Source: an uncultured bacterium
GTDB taxonomy: Bacteria; Bacillota; Clostridia; Lachnospirales; Lachnospiraceae
Assembly (NCBI GenBank): GCA_947063875.1
Contig: CAMSTY010000014.1
Coordinates: forward strand, 1-60,468
Reading direction: 5' to 3'
DNA length: 60,468 nt
Shown here: in pieces, positions 47,425-56,659 of the stretch
Position numbering within the stretch: position 1 is the stretch's first letter
Layout of the letters: every line of letters begins with the position of its first letter
Program-made: the position numbers and the translations under genes
Notes under the pieces: generated by a model
What the model was told of the DNA's origin: nothing
What the model saw: the letters and a program-made list of their open reading frames with translations, nothing else
The model's database searches: none

Positions 47425-48603
47425 ATGAAAGAGATGGAACTGAAGTATGGCTGCAATCCGAACCAGAAGCCGGCAAGAATTTTTATGAATGGGGAAGACG
47501 GACTTCCGATCCGGGTTTTGTCCGGCCGGCCGGGTTATATCAATTTGCTGGATGCCTTTAACGGATGGCAGCTGGTGCGGGAATTAAAAAAGGCAACCGG
47601 ACTGCCGGCAGCGACCTCCTTTAAGCATGTATCACCGGCAGGAGCCGCCGTCGGCCTGCCGCTGGATGAAACCTTAGCCAGGATTTACTGGGTGGATGAT
47701 ATGGGAGGATTGTCTCCGCTGGCAAGCGCCTATGCCCGTGCGCGTGGGGCGGACAGAATGTCCTCTTTCGGGGATTTCATTTCCCTGTCTGACGTGTGCG
47801 ATGTGGATACGGCGCGGCTGATCAAGAGGGAAGTCTCGGATGGCGTGATCGCGCCAGGCTATGCTCCGGAGGCGCTGGAAATCTTAAAGTCCAAGAAGAA
47901 CGGGAATTATTGCGTGATTGAGATTGACGAAGCTTATGAGCCGGAAGCCATTGAACGCAAGCAGGTATTCGGCGTGGTGTTTGAGCAGGGGAGAAATGAT
48001 CTGAACATCGATCATGATTTGATTGCGAATGTGGTAACGGCGAACAAGGAGATCCCGGATGGCGCGAAGATGGACCTGGTGATTTCTCTGATTACCCTGA
48101 AGTATACCCAGTCCAATTCGGTCTGCTATGCGAAAGGCGGGCAGGCGATCGGCATTGGCGCCGGGCAGCAGTCCCGCGTGCATTGTACCAGGCTGGCCGG
48201 CCAGAAGGCGGATAACTGGTTTTTGCGTCAGGCGCCGCAGGTGCTGAATCTGCAGTTTGTAGATGGGATTCGCCGGGCAGACCGGGATAATGCCATTGAT
48301 GTGTATATCGGAGAGGAGTATATGGATGTACTGGCGGACGGCGCCTGGGAGAAGATCTTCAAAGAGAAGCCGCCGGTATTTACCAGAGAGGAAAAGCGTG
48401 CCTGGCTGGATCAGATGGAGGATGTGGCGCTGGGTTCCGACGCCTTCTTCCCCTTTGGAGACAATATTGAGAGGGCATATAAGAGCGGTGTGAAATATAT
48501 CGCCCAGCCAGGCGGGTCCGTACGGGACGACAATGTGATTGAAACCTGCAACAAATATGGTATGGCTATGGCCTTTACCGGAATACGTCTTTTCCATCAC
48601 TAA
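47425..48603 (+). CDS. Stand-alone AICAR formyltransferase
   Basis: Start 47425 follows AGGAAGGA; 392 residues corresponding to the AICAR transformylase half of PurH. LKYGCNPNQKPARI at the N-terminus, SFKHVSPAGAA near 64-74, the SNSVCYAKGGQAIGIGAGQQ core and SDAFFPFGDNIERA are all transformylase signatures. It adds a formyl group from 10-formyl-THF to AICAR. The cyclohydrolase half (MGS-like domain) is absent and is replaced by the preceding PurO-type gene. The two are 36 bp apart and so form a split purine pair. Confidence 0.9.
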   Translation: MKEMELKYGCNPNQKPARIFMNGEDGLPIRVLSGRPGYINLLDAFNGWQLVRELKKATGLPAATSFKHVSPAGAAVGLPLDETLARIYWVDDMGGLSPLASAYARARGADRMSSFGDFISLSDVCDVDTARLIKREVSDGVIAPGYAPEALEILKSKKNGNYCVIEIDEAYEPEAIERKQVFGVVFEQGRNDLNIDHDLIANVVTANKEIPDGAKMDLVISLITLKYTQSNSVCYAKGGQAIGIGAGQQSRVHCTRLAGQKADNWFLRQAPQVLNLQFVDGIRRADRDNAIDVYIGEEYMDVLADGAWEKIFKEKPPVFTREEKRAWLDQMEDVALGSDAFFPFGDNIERAYKSGVKYIAQPGGSVRDDNVIETCNKYGMAMAFTGIRLFHH

Positions 48604-48620
48604 ATCATTTGAGCTTTTGA

Positions 48621-48655
48621 TCCGGCAAAATGCGGTGTCCTTGTGTTTTGCCGGA
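48621..48655 (+). terminator. Hairpin after the AICAR transformylase
   Basis: TCCGGCAAAA (48621-48630) pairs with TTTTGCCGGA (48646-48655). The T-run is poor (TTGTGG), so termination may be partial. The core is the same as in the terminator at 41955. Confidence 0.65.
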
Positions 48656-48717
48656 TTGTGGCAATCTCGGCATATTTCCCCAAAAAACTTAAAATTTCAT
48701 AAAGTGATTCATATATC

Positions 48718-48746
48718 TTGCATAAATGTATATTTAAAGGTACAAT
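48718..48746 (+). promoter_or_regulatory. Promoter of hflKC
   Basis: TTGCAT at 48718-48723 and TACAAT at 48741-48746 are 17 nt apart, 42 bp before the hflK start. Confidence 0.65.
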
Positions 48747-48787
48747 AGGTGTGTTGCATTCAATTGTGTCTGTACAGGAGAGATGGT

Positions 48788-49906
48788 ATGAATCAGGGGC
48801 AGAATCCATTTGGAGATATGTTTGCGAGGCGGATTTTCGGCGGCGGCCGTTCTTCCGGGGACGGAAAGAAAAAGCCGAAAGACCAGGATGCGCAATCCGG
48901 GCCGGAAAAGTTTGACTCCGACGGGAATCCGGTAAAAAATTCCCGGCCGTTTAAGGGACTCGGGATCGGGCTTTTAATCCTGTTTTTAGCGTTTCTGGGA
49001 ATGAACAGCTATTATATGCTGGATGAGGAGAATTATGCGGTGGTGACTACTTTGGGGAAGGCAGAGGCAGTGTCACAGGCAGGACTGCACTTTAAGGTTC
49101 CGTTTGTCCAGCGCGTCCGCAAGGTTTCAAAAGGGATTAAAGGGATGCCGATCGGTTATGTCATTGAGACCGGAAGCACCATTGATGAGGAATCGGTGAT
49201 GATTACAAAGGATTTTAATTTTGTCAACACAGATTTTTATCTGGAATACATGATTAATGATCCGGTAAAATACATGTATGCCTCCGCGGAGCCGGAGGCG
49301 ACTTTGAAGATGCTGGCGCAGTCCTACATCCGCGACACGGTGGGAGTTTACAATGTGGACGATGTAATTACCACGGGCAAGGCGCTGATTCAGTCGGAGA
49401 TCAAGGAGAAGCTGACCAACCGGATGATTGAGGAGGATATCGGCCTGTCCGTGGTGAATATCACGATTCAGGATGCGTTCCCGCCTACGGAAGAGGTGAT
49501 GAACGCGTTTAAGAATGTAGAGAATGCCAAGCAGGGCAAAGAGACGGCCATCAATAACGCCAATAAGGATCGGAATGAGAAGATTCCTCAGGCAGAGGCG
49601 GAATGTGATCGGATTGTTAAGAATGCAGAGGCGGAGAAAGAGGCCAGGATCAATGAGGCCCAGGGACAAGTATCCCGTTTTGAGCAGATGTATGCGGAGT
49701 ACAGCAAATATCCGCTGATTACCAAGCAGCGGATGTTCTATGAGACGATGGAAGAACTGCTTCCGGTGATGAAGGTGTATATTGTAGATGAGGCCGGCAC
49801 CCAGAAGATGCTTCCCCTGGACAATTTCATGTCGCCGGGAAGCGCTGCCGCATCAGAGAATACGGGTGCGGACAATGGGACGAATGAAGGGGAGGTGGCA
49901 CAATGA
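48788..49906 (+). CDS. hflK: SPFH-domain membrane protein HflK
   Basis: ATG 48788 follows CAGGAGAGATGG; 372 residues. A Gly/Lys-rich N-terminus with FGDMFARRIFGGG and one membrane span (about 57-75) precede the SPFH/band-7 domain (about 78-260, including NYAVVTTLGKAEAVSQAGLH) and a coiled coil (ANKDRNEKIPQAEAECDRIV). The tail is acidic. With HflC it forms a membrane cage that, in other bacteria, surrounds the FtsH protease and controls its access to membrane proteins. No ftsH is in the window. The pair overlaps by 4 nt. Confidence 0.88.
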   Translation: MNQGQNPFGDMFARRIFGGGRSSGDGKKKPKDQDAQSGPEKFDSDGNPVKNSRPFKGLGIGLLILFLAFLGMNSYYMLDEENYAVVTTLGKAEAVSQAGLHFKVPFVQRVRKVSKGIKGMPIGYVIETGSTIDEESVMITKDFNFVNTDFYLEYMINDPVKYMYASAEPEATLKMLAQSYIRDTVGVYNVDDVITTGKALIQSEIKEKLTNRMIEEDIGLSVVNITIQDAFPPTEEVMNAFKNVENAKQGKETAINNANKDRNEKIPQAEAECDRIVKNAEAEKEARINEAQGQVSRFEQMYAEYSKYPLITKQRMFYETMEELLPVMKVYIVDEAGTQKMLPLDNFMSPGSAAASENTGADNGTNEGEVAQ

Positions 49907-50772
49907 AACGGGCCGGTAAAAGCATGGGAGTGATTTTTGTGATACTGCTTATCGTGCTCTTTGGGGCATCTCTGGTCATTACTTATCCGAACGAGTATAA
50001 GCTGATCCGGCAGTTCGGAGAGATTGTACGGGTAATAGATACCCCGGGGGTTTCCTTCCAGATCCCGTTTGTGCAGACCAGTTCCTCCGTTCCGAAGGAG
50101 CTGCAGATTTACGACATCCCAAAGTCGGATGTCATCACTAAGGATAAAAAGAGTATGATTGCGGATGCGTTTGTCCTGTGGAAAATTTCGGACCCGGTAC
50201 TGTTTACCCGTCACTTAAACGGGCAGGTGGCACAGGCACAGTCCCGAATCTCCGCGTCTGTGTTCTCTTCCATGAAGTCAGTGATCTCCAATATGGAACA
50301 GTCCGAGATTATTGAGAACCGTAATGGCAAACTGGCGCTTGATATCAAAAGCAACATCGGCGGCTCCTTAGACGGATACGGGATTCAGGTCCTGGCGGTA
50401 GAGACGAAGTCTTTGGACATGCCGGATGACAATAAGCAGGCAGTTTACGACCGGATGATCTCGGAACGGAACAATATCGCCGCCTCGTTTACCGCGCAGG
50501 GCAATTCCTTGGCCCAGAAGATCAAGAATGATACCACAAAGGAAGTATCCGTGATGAAGTCCGGCGCTTTAGCGGATGCGGAAAAGATCAGGGCGGAGGG
50601 AGAGGCACAATATATGCAGATTCTGTCCAATGCCTACAATGATGCCGAAAAAGCCGATTTCTATAATTTTGTCCGTTCTCTGGATGCGGCAAAGACAGCG
50701 CTAAAGGACGGGGGCAACACCTTGATTTTGGATAAGGATTCGCCGATGGCGCAGATTTTTTACGGATATTGA
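49903..50772 (+). CDS. hflC: SPFH-domain membrane protein HflC
   Basis: The ATG at 49903 overlaps the hflK TGA; GGGGAGGTGG is upstream. 289 residues: one membrane span (8-28), SPFH domain (about 30-200, LIRQFGEIVRVIDTPGVSFQ, SDPVLFTRHLNG), then a coiled coil with RAEGEAQYMQILSNAYNDAE and the usual FYNFVRSLDAAK near the C-terminus. It is the obligate partner of HflK. Translational coupling supports equal production. Confidence 0.9.
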   Translation: MKRAGKSMGVIFVILLIVLFGASLVITYPNEYKLIRQFGEIVRVIDTPGVSFQIPFVQTSSSVPKELQIYDIPKSDVITKDKKSMIADAFVLWKISDPVLFTRHLNGQVAQAQSRISASVFSSMKSVISNMEQSEIIENRNGKLALDIKSNIGGSLDGYGIQVLAVETKSLDMPDDNKQAVYDRMISERNNIAASFTAQGNSLAQKIKNDTTKEVSVMKSGALADAEKIRAEGEAQYMQILSNAYNDAEKADFYNFVRSLDAAKTALKDGGNTLILDKDSPMAQIFYGY

Positions 50773-50793
50773 AGCGGGAGGTCCCGGAAAGGC

Positions 50794-50822
50794 TTGACAG
50801 GCATTTCCAATTATGCTAAATT
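50794..50822 (+). promoter_or_regulatory. Promoter of the leuS leader
   Basis: TTGACA at 50794-50799 and TAAATT at 50817-50822 are 17 nt apart; TG two bases before the -10 makes an extended -10. Transcription is predicted near 50829. Confidence 0.75.
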
Positions 50823-50828
50823 AAGTCT

Positions 50829-51176
50829 CAGTAAAAATGCTGGGAAGGGAAGGAGTACGTTTTCGGGAACCATGCAGAGAGCCGCCGGGTGGTGCAAGGC
50901 GGATGGGAAAGAGAGCGGAACTGGTCCTGGAGCAGCCGGCTGAAGGAGATTCGGTCAGATGGAACGCTGCCAGAGGAATAAGAGGCAGGCATGGCCGGAT
51001 ATCTGAGTAGGTTCGGACGGAATCCCACTGTTATCGGGGAGATAGCCGATATCCTGCCTTTTATAAGGGGCCGGGATAAAGGGGCTGACTGAGTGCATGC
51101 TTGGCATGAAACAGAGTGGTACCGCGCAGGTTGAACGCCTGCGTCTCTGGAGGAATTTCGGAGACGCAGGTTTTTT
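50829..51176 (+). promoter_or_regulatory. T-box riboswitch controlling leuS
   Basis: The leader contains the stem I landmarks AGTA (50853-50856) and CAGAGAG followed by GGTGGTGCAAG (around 50876-50900), and the T-box sequence AGAGTGGTACCGCG at 51113-51126. A terminator follows: CCTGCGTCTC (51138-51147) with GAGACGCAGG (51161-51170) and TTTTTT. Uncharged tRNA binds the specifier loop and the T-box, forming the antiterminator so that leuS is transcribed. The downstream gene implies tRNA-Leu; I could not place the specifier codon with confidence. Confidence 0.93.
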
Positions 51177-51246
51177 GTTGCGAAGGAACCGATAAAAGGT
51201 GCCGGCGACACATTTTTCTAATTATCCAACAGGAGGAAGAAAGTTT

Positions 51247-53658
51247 ATGGCAAGTTATAATTACAGCGCTATTGAGAAGAAATGGCGTGAAAATTGGGAG
51301 AAAAATCCCATCAATGTGGATGACGGCAAAAAGCCGAAATATTATTGCCTGGATATGTTTCCTTATCCGTCAGGCAGCGGCCTTCATGTAGGGCATTGGA
51401 GGGGGTATGTGATTTCCGATGTGTGGAGCCGTTACCAGATTCTGAAGGGGCATTATGTGATTCATCCTATGGGATGGGATGCCTTCGGGCTCCCGGCGGA
51501 GAATTATGCCATCAAGATGGGCATCCATCCGGCGATCTCCACAGCAGAGAATGTGAAGAACATCAAAAAGCAGATCAATCAGATTGCCTCCATCTATGAT
51601 TGGGATATGGAAGTCAATACCACAGATCCAGGGTTTTATAAATGGACACAGTGGATTTTCGTGCAGATGTTTAAAAGAGGACTGGCATATGAGAAGGAGT
51701 TCCCCATCAACTGGTGCCCGTCCTGTAAGACCGGCCTGGCGAACGAGGAAGTGGTCAATGGCTGCTGCGAGCGCTGCGGGGCTGCGGTGACAAAGAAAAA
51801 CCTGCGTCAGTGGATGTTAAAAATCACGGCGTATGCGGAGCGCCTGCTGCAGGATCTGGACAAGCTGGACTGGCCGGAGAAGGTTAAGAAGATGCAGACC
51901 GAATGGATCGGCAAGTCCTATGGCGCCGAGGTGGATTTTGCGGTAGATGGGAAAGAGGAAAAGATCACCGTATACACCACCAGGCCGGATACCTTGTACG
52001 GTGCGACATTTATGGTGCTGGCGCCGGAGCACAAGCTGGCGAAAGAACTGGCTACCCCGGAGACAAAGGAGGCGGTAGAGAAGTATATCTATGACTCTTC
52101 CATGAGATCCAACGTGGACCGGATGCAGGATAAAGAAAAAACAGGCGTATTCACAGGAAGCTATGCCATCAATCCTCTCAACGGCGCCAAGGTGCCGATC
52201 TGGCTGTCGGATTATGTGCTGGCAGATTACGGAACCGGTGCGATTATGTGCGTGCCGGCCCATGATGACCGTGACTTTGAATTTGCCAAAAAGTTTGGGA
52301 TTCCGATTATCCAGGTTATCGCCAAGGACGGGGAAGAGATCGAGGATATGACGGAAGCCTACACCGAAGCAAACGGCACCATGATAAATTCCGGCGAGTG
52401 GAACGGCATGGAATCGGCAGTATTGAAGAAAGAGGCCCCTGCCATGATCGAGGCAAGAGGCCTGGGCAAGAAGACGGTTAATTATAAACTGCGTGACTGG
52501 GTATTTTCCAGACAGCGTTACTGGGGTGAGCCGATTCCGATCATACACTGCCCCAAGTGCGGCAATGTGGCGGTACCGGAGGAGGAACTTCCGTTAAAGC
52601 TGCCGGAGGTGGAAAGCTATCAGCCTACCGGTACCGGGGAGTCTCCGCTGGCCGCCATCGACAAGTGGGTAAACTGTACCTGTCCGCAGTGCGGCGGTCC
52701 GGCGAAGCGCGAGACCAATACCATGCCGCAGTGGGCGGGTTCTTCCTGGTATTTTCTGCGGTACGTGGACAGCCATAACGACAAAGAACTGGTGTCAAAA
52801 GAGAAGGCGGATAAATACCTGCCGGTGGATATGTATATCGGCGGCGTAGAGCATGCGGTATTGCATCTTCTGTACTCCCGGTTTTATACAAAGTTCCTGC
52901 ATGACATCGGAGCGGTAGATTTTGACGAGCCGTTTACCAAATTGTTCAATCAGGGGATGATCACCGGAAAGAACGGCATTAAGATGAGCAAATCCAAAGG
53001 AAATGTGGTTTCGCCGGATGATCTGGTGCGGGATTATGGCTGCGATTCCCTGAGGATGTATGAACTGTTTGTCGGGCCGCCGGAATTGGATGCGGAATGG
53101 GACGAGAGAGGGATTGAGGGTGTTTCCCGTTTCCTGAACCGTTTCTGGAATCTGGTTCAGTCCAGCAAGGATCAGGATGTGGCAGAGAGCAAAGAGATGG
53201 TGAGGCTGCGCCACAAGCTGATTTTTGACATTGAACAGCGTTTCAACCAGTTCAGCCTGAATACGGTAATTTCCGGATTTATGGAGTATAACAATAAACT
53301 GACTGAACTGGCAAAAAAGACCGGAGGTATTGACAAAGAGACACTGAAAACCTTTACGATTCTTCTGGCGCCCTTTGCGCCTCATATGGGAGAAGAGATC
53401 TGGCAGCAGCTGGGCGGCACGGACAGCGTCTTCCATGCCCAGTGGCCGGAGTGCGATGAAGAAGCCATGAAGGATGACGAGATTGAGATTGGCGTCCAGG
53501 TCAACGGCAAGGCCAGAGGAGTGGTGTCCCTTCCGGCAGACGTATCAAAGGAAGAGGCAATCGCTGCCGGAAAGGCTGCCGTGGCAGATAAAATCAGCGG
53601 GACGATCGTGAAAGAGATCTATGTGCCAGGCCGGATTATAAATATTGTGTGCAAATAA
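51247..53658 (+). CDS. leuS: Leucyl-tRNA synthetase
   Basis: AGGAGGAAG precedes ATG 51247; 803 residues, the normal bacterial size. Class I signatures are HVGH (47-50) and KMSKS (579-583). Two cysteine clusters (CPSC...CCERC near 157-177; CPKC and CPQC near 435-480) are typical of the zinc-binding inserts. The editing CP1 domain contains TTRPDTLYGATFMVLAPEH and GTGAIMCVPAHDDRD. It charges tRNA-Leu with leucine and proofreads isoleucine and norvaline. Expression is governed by the T-box leader. Confidence 0.97.
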   Translation: MASYNYSAIEKKWRENWEKNPINVDDGKKPKYYCLDMFPYPSGSGLHVGHWRGYVISDVWSRYQILKGHYVIHPMGWDAFGLPAENYAIKMGIHPAISTAENVKNIKKQINQIASIYDWDMEVNTTDPGFYKWTQWIFVQMFKRGLAYEKEFPINWCPSCKTGLANEEVVNGCCERCGAAVTKKNLRQWMLKITAYAERLLQDLDKLDWPEKVKKMQTEWIGKSYGAEVDFAVDGKEEKITVYTTRPDTLYGATFMVLAPEHKLAKELATPETKEAVEKYIYDSSMRSNVDRMQDKEKTGVFTGSYAINPLNGAKVPIWLSDYVLADYGTGAIMCVPAHDDRDFEFAKKFGIPIIQVIAKDGEEIEDMTEAYTEANGTMINSGEWNGMESAVLKKEAPAMIEARGLGKKTVNYKLRDWVFSRQRYWGEPIPIIHCPKCGNVAVPEEELPLKLPEVESYQPTGTGESPLAAIDKWVNCTCPQCGGPAKRETNTMPQWAGSSWYFLRYVDSHNDKELVSKEKADKYLPVDMYIGGVEHAVLHLLYSRFYTKFLHDIGAVDFDEPFTKLFNQGMITGKNGIKMSKSKGNVVSPDDLVRDYGCDSLRMYELFVGPPELDAEWDERGIEGVSRFLNRFWNLVQSSKDQDVAESKEMVRLRHKLIFDIEQRFNQFSLNTVISGFMEYNNKLTELAKKTGGIDKETLKTFTILLAPFAPHMGEEIWQQLGGTDSVFHAQWPECDEEAMKDDEIEIGVQVNGKARGVVSLPADVSKEEAIAAGKAAVADKISGTIVKEIYVPGRIINIVCK

Positions 53659-53666
53659 TCCAAATT

Positions 53667-53719
53667 GACGACGGTATATGGGCAGTTTGCTTATCGGCTG
53701 TTTGTATACCGCCGTTTTT
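53667..53719 (+). terminator. Terminator after leuS
   Basis: ACGACGGTATA (53668-53678) pairs with TATACCGCCGT (53705-53715) with one mismatch; TTTTT follows at 53715-53719. Confidence 0.75.
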
Positions 53720-53742
53720 ATGTAAAAAAACACCAAAATGTG

Positions 53743-53771
53743 TTTACAAAGCGTTAAGAAATGTGTAAAAT
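53743..53771 (+). promoter_or_regulatory. Promoter of the SGNH lipoprotein unit
   Basis: TTTACA at 53743-53748 and TAAAAT at 53766-53771 have a 17-nt spacer. Confidence 0.6.
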
Positions 53772-53848
53772 AAAATTAAATACAAGTAACGGCTTTTTCA
53801 AGATTTTCGGTAGCATATGGATAAATGTGACTTGATGGAGGGATTTCT

Positions 53849-54697
53849 ATGAAAAAGAATGGCATGGTATTTATTTTATTTTGGGCGGCATTGCTTTTGG
53901 GAGCCTGCGCCTCTAAAGAGGCAAAGGATGAGGTTTCTCAGATGGATTTTCAGGCAGAGATGGAGTTGCGGGCGCCGGACCCGGCAGCGGGGGAAAGACC
54001 AAAGATTCTGTTTGTAGGAAACAGCCATACCTTTTACAATGACCTTGCGGGCACGTTTGCAAGGATTGCGGACGACTTTGGACAGCGAAGCGACGTTTAT
54101 GAATTGTCTAGGGGGCAGTATTCGCTGAAGCAGTTTGCTGATCCGGAAAACGAAATGGGAATGTTGTTTGACTCGACTGTGAGCGGAAAAAAGTGGGATT
54201 TTGTGATTTTGCAGGAGAGCAGCGGCAATGCCATGTCTTCTTCAGCGGAAGAAAATATGTTTTCCGATAGCAGGATACTGGATGAAAAGGTGAAATCGGC
54301 AGGGGGACAGACGGCATTTCTGATGACCTGGGCGCCAAAAGACGGGATGAAGAACGGTTTGAAAAAGCAGAGCCGGGAGGAACTGCAGAGTATCATGGCA
54401 AATAATTATATTGCGATTTCCAACGAGCTGAATGACCTGCTGATTCCGGCGGGGGTTGCATTTATGCGCTGCGTGCAGGAATATCCGGAGATTGAACTGT
54501 GGAATCAGGACGGAAAACATCCTTCCCCTGCCGGAAGCTATCTGGCAGCGTGTACGGTGTATGCCGTAGTATATCAGAAATCGCCGGAACATTGTGGCTA
54601 TACAGGTCAGCTGGAACGTGAGGAAGCAGAAAAACTGCAGAAGGTTGCAGCGGAACTGATATTGAATCCGGGTACGGCAGCACCGTCTTCGTCGTAG
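53849..54697 (+). CDS. SGNH/GDSL-type hydrolase lipoprotein
   Basis: 282 residues behind TGGAGGG, with lipobox LGAC (cysteine 20), so the enzyme is anchored outside. SGNH block I is FVGNSHTFYND with Ser59. FVILQESSGN near 115 holds the Asn-containing block region, and DGKHPSPAGSY supplies Asp221 and His224. Enzymes of this kind remove acetyl or acyl groups from glycans, peptidoglycan or lipids. The specific ester is unknown. The ABC-F gene follows after 27 bp. Confidence 0.83.
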   Translation: MKKNGMVFILFWAALLLGACASKEAKDEVSQMDFQAEMELRAPDPAAGERPKILFVGNSHTFYNDLAGTFARIADDFGQRSDVYELSRGQYSLKQFADPENEMGMLFDSTVSGKKWDFVILQESSGNAMSSSAEENMFSDSRILDEKVKSAGGQTAFLMTWAPKDGMKNGLKKQSREELQSIMANNYIAISNELNDLLIPAGVAFMRCVQEYPEIELWNQDGKHPSPAGSYLAACTVYAVVYQKSPEHCGYTGQLEREEAEKLQKVAAELILNPGTAAPSSS

Positions 54698-54724
54698 GAA
54701 ATTCAGAGGCAGAGGAAGGTTTTT

Positions 54725-56557
54725 ATGAGCTTAGTAACGATAGAACATCTGACAAAATCATACACGGAGCGGCGGTTGTTTGACGATGTGTCATTTAGCA
54801 TGGGCGAAGGGGAAAAAGTGGGGCTGATCGGTATCAACGGTACCGGGAAGTCCACACTTTTGAAGATTGCGGCGGGGCTGGAGGAGCCGGATGACGGAAG
54901 CATTGTTTACCGGCGAAACCTCTATATCCGTTACCTTCCCCAGATACCGGAGTTTACCAGAGGGGACAGTGTACTGGAAAGCATTGTAAGGGATAACCGT
55001 AAGGAGCCGTATTTTACATCGGAGGAAGAGTTGAGGGCCAGTGCGAAGACGGTCCTGACCCGGCTGGGGATTCTCGATTATGATGCCAGAGTAGAGGCTT
55101 TGTCCGGCGGCCAGAGAAAACGGGTGGCGTTGGCCAGCGTGCTTTTGTCAACGGCGGATCTGCTGATACTGGATGAGCCGACCAACCATCTGGACAGCGG
55201 GATGGCGGACTGGCTGGAGGAATATCTGAAAAAATTCCGGGGCGCGCTTTTGATGATTACTCATGACCGCTATTTTCTGGACAGCGTGACCGCAAGGATC
55301 GTGGAACTGGACCAGGGAAAGCTTTACAGCTATCAGACGAATTATGAAGGGTTTGTGAAGCTGAAGGCGGAGCGGATGGACATGGCGCTGGCTTCGGAGA
55401 GAAAGCGGCAGTCAATCCTGAGGACGGAACTGGAGTGGATGCAGCGGGGGGCGCGGGCGCGTTCGACCAAACAGAAGGCGCATATTCAGCGTTATGAAGC
55501 GTTGCGGGACCAGGAAGCGCCCAAACCCGACCAGGAGGTGGAACTGGAATCCGTTTCCAGCCGCCTGGGCCGGACGACGGTGGAACTGGAAGGGATTTGC
55601 AAGTCTTACGGGGATAAGCGGCTGATAAAGGATTTTTCCTATATTTTCCTGAAGAATGACAGGGTGGGGATGATCGGCCCCAATGGCAGCGGAAAATCTA
55701 CGCTACTAAAGATGATAGCCGGCTGGGAGAAGCCGGATGACGGCGTGATCCGGATTGGACAGACTGTGAAGCTGGGGTATTTCTCTCAGGAAAATGAGGC
55801 GATGGATGAAGAAGAGAAGGTGATCGACTATATCCGCAATGTGGCGGAGTATGTGCAGACCAGGGACGGCAGCATCAGCGCATCGCAGATGCTGGAGCGG
55901 TTTTTATTTCCGGGAAGTATGCAGCATACGGTGATTCGCCGCCTTTCCGGCGGGGAGAAGCGTCGTTTGTACCTGCTGCGGATTCTGATGGATGCCCCGA
56001 ACATACTGCTTTTGGACGAACCGACGAATGATCTGGATATTCGGACTTTGACAATTCTGGAAGATTATCTGGACAGTTTCCAGGGGATTGTGATTACGGT
56101 ATCTCATGACCGCTATTTCCTGGACCGGGTGGTACGGCGTATTTTTGCTTTTGAGGGAAACGGCGTGTTGGTGCAGTATGAGGGCGGCTTTACGGATTAT
56201 CAGGTAGCTTATGCAGGAAGGCATCCGGAACCTGCGGCGCCTGTTGGAGGAAAAGGGGCACAGGCCGGCAAAAACGATTCCCGAAGCGGCCGCACTCATC
56301 AGAAAAAGCTGAAATTCACATATAAGGAACAGAAGGAATGGGAGACGATTGAGGAGGAAATTGCTGCCCTGGAACAGAAGATAGAAGAACTGGATCGTCA
56401 GATCGCAGAGTCGGCTACCGTATTCGGAAAGCTGAGTCTTCTTATGGAGGAGAAGGCGGAGGCGGAAGGGTGGCTGGAAGAAAAGATGGAAAGATGGATC
56501 TATCTGAACGACCTGGCTGAGAAGATTGCAGGTCAGCAAGAGAACGGAGAAAGATAA
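54725..56557 (+). CDS. ABC-F family ATPase (Uup-like)
   Basis: 610 residues without membrane spans. Two ABC domains: Walker A GINGTGKST (36-44) with signature LSGGQRKR and LILDEPTNHLD, and Walker A GPNGSGKST with LSGGEKRR and LLLDEPTNDLD. A charged interdomain linker with QRGARARSTKQKAHIQRYEA lies near 240-260. A C-terminal coiled coil (about 530-610, EEEIAALEQKIEELDRQIA) is the Uup-type extension. ABC-F proteins act on ribosomes or DNA structures rather than in transport; some give antibiotic resistance. Which role applies here cannot be told from sequence. Confidence 0.9.
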   Translation: MSLVTIEHLTKSYTERRLFDDVSFSMGEGEKVGLIGINGTGKSTLLKIAAGLEEPDDGSIVYRRNLYIRYLPQIPEFTRGDSVLESIVRDNRKEPYFTSEEELRASAKTVLTRLGILDYDARVEALSGGQRKRVALASVLLSTADLLILDEPTNHLDSGMADWLEEYLKKFRGALLMITHDRYFLDSVTARIVELDQGKLYSYQTNYEGFVKLKAERMDMALASERKRQSILRTELEWMQRGARARSTKQKAHIQRYEALRDQEAPKPDQEVELESVSSRLGRTTVELEGICKSYGDKRLIKDFSYIFLKNDRVGMIGPNGSGKSTLLKMIAGWEKPDDGVIRIGQTVKLGYFSQENEAMDEEEKVIDYIRNVAEYVQTRDGSISASQMLERFLFPGSMQHTVIRRLSGGEKRRLYLLRILMDAPNILLLDEPTNDLDIRTLTILEDYLDSFQGIVITVSHDRYFLDRVVRRIFAFEGNGVLVQYEGGFTDYQVAYAGRHPEPAAPVGGKGAQAGKNDSRSGRTHQKKLKFTYKEQKEWETIEEEIAALEQKIEELDRQIAESATVFGKLSLLMEEKAEAEGWLEEKMERWIYLNDLAEKIAGQQENGER

Positions 56558-56584
56558 AGAATGTGAAATAAGTGTGAAATTTTA

Positions 56585-56617
56585 AAAAGCACCTTGCATT
56601 TTCCGGCAGGTGCTTTT
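56585..56617 (+). terminator. Terminator between ABC-F and exporter genes
   Basis: AAAAGCACCT (56585-56594) pairs with AGGTGCTTTT (56608-56617), which also supplies the T-run. Confidence 0.8.
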
Positions 56618-56659
56618 ATAATAATCATTTAATTTTAGAGGCAAGCGGGAGGAGCGGCA

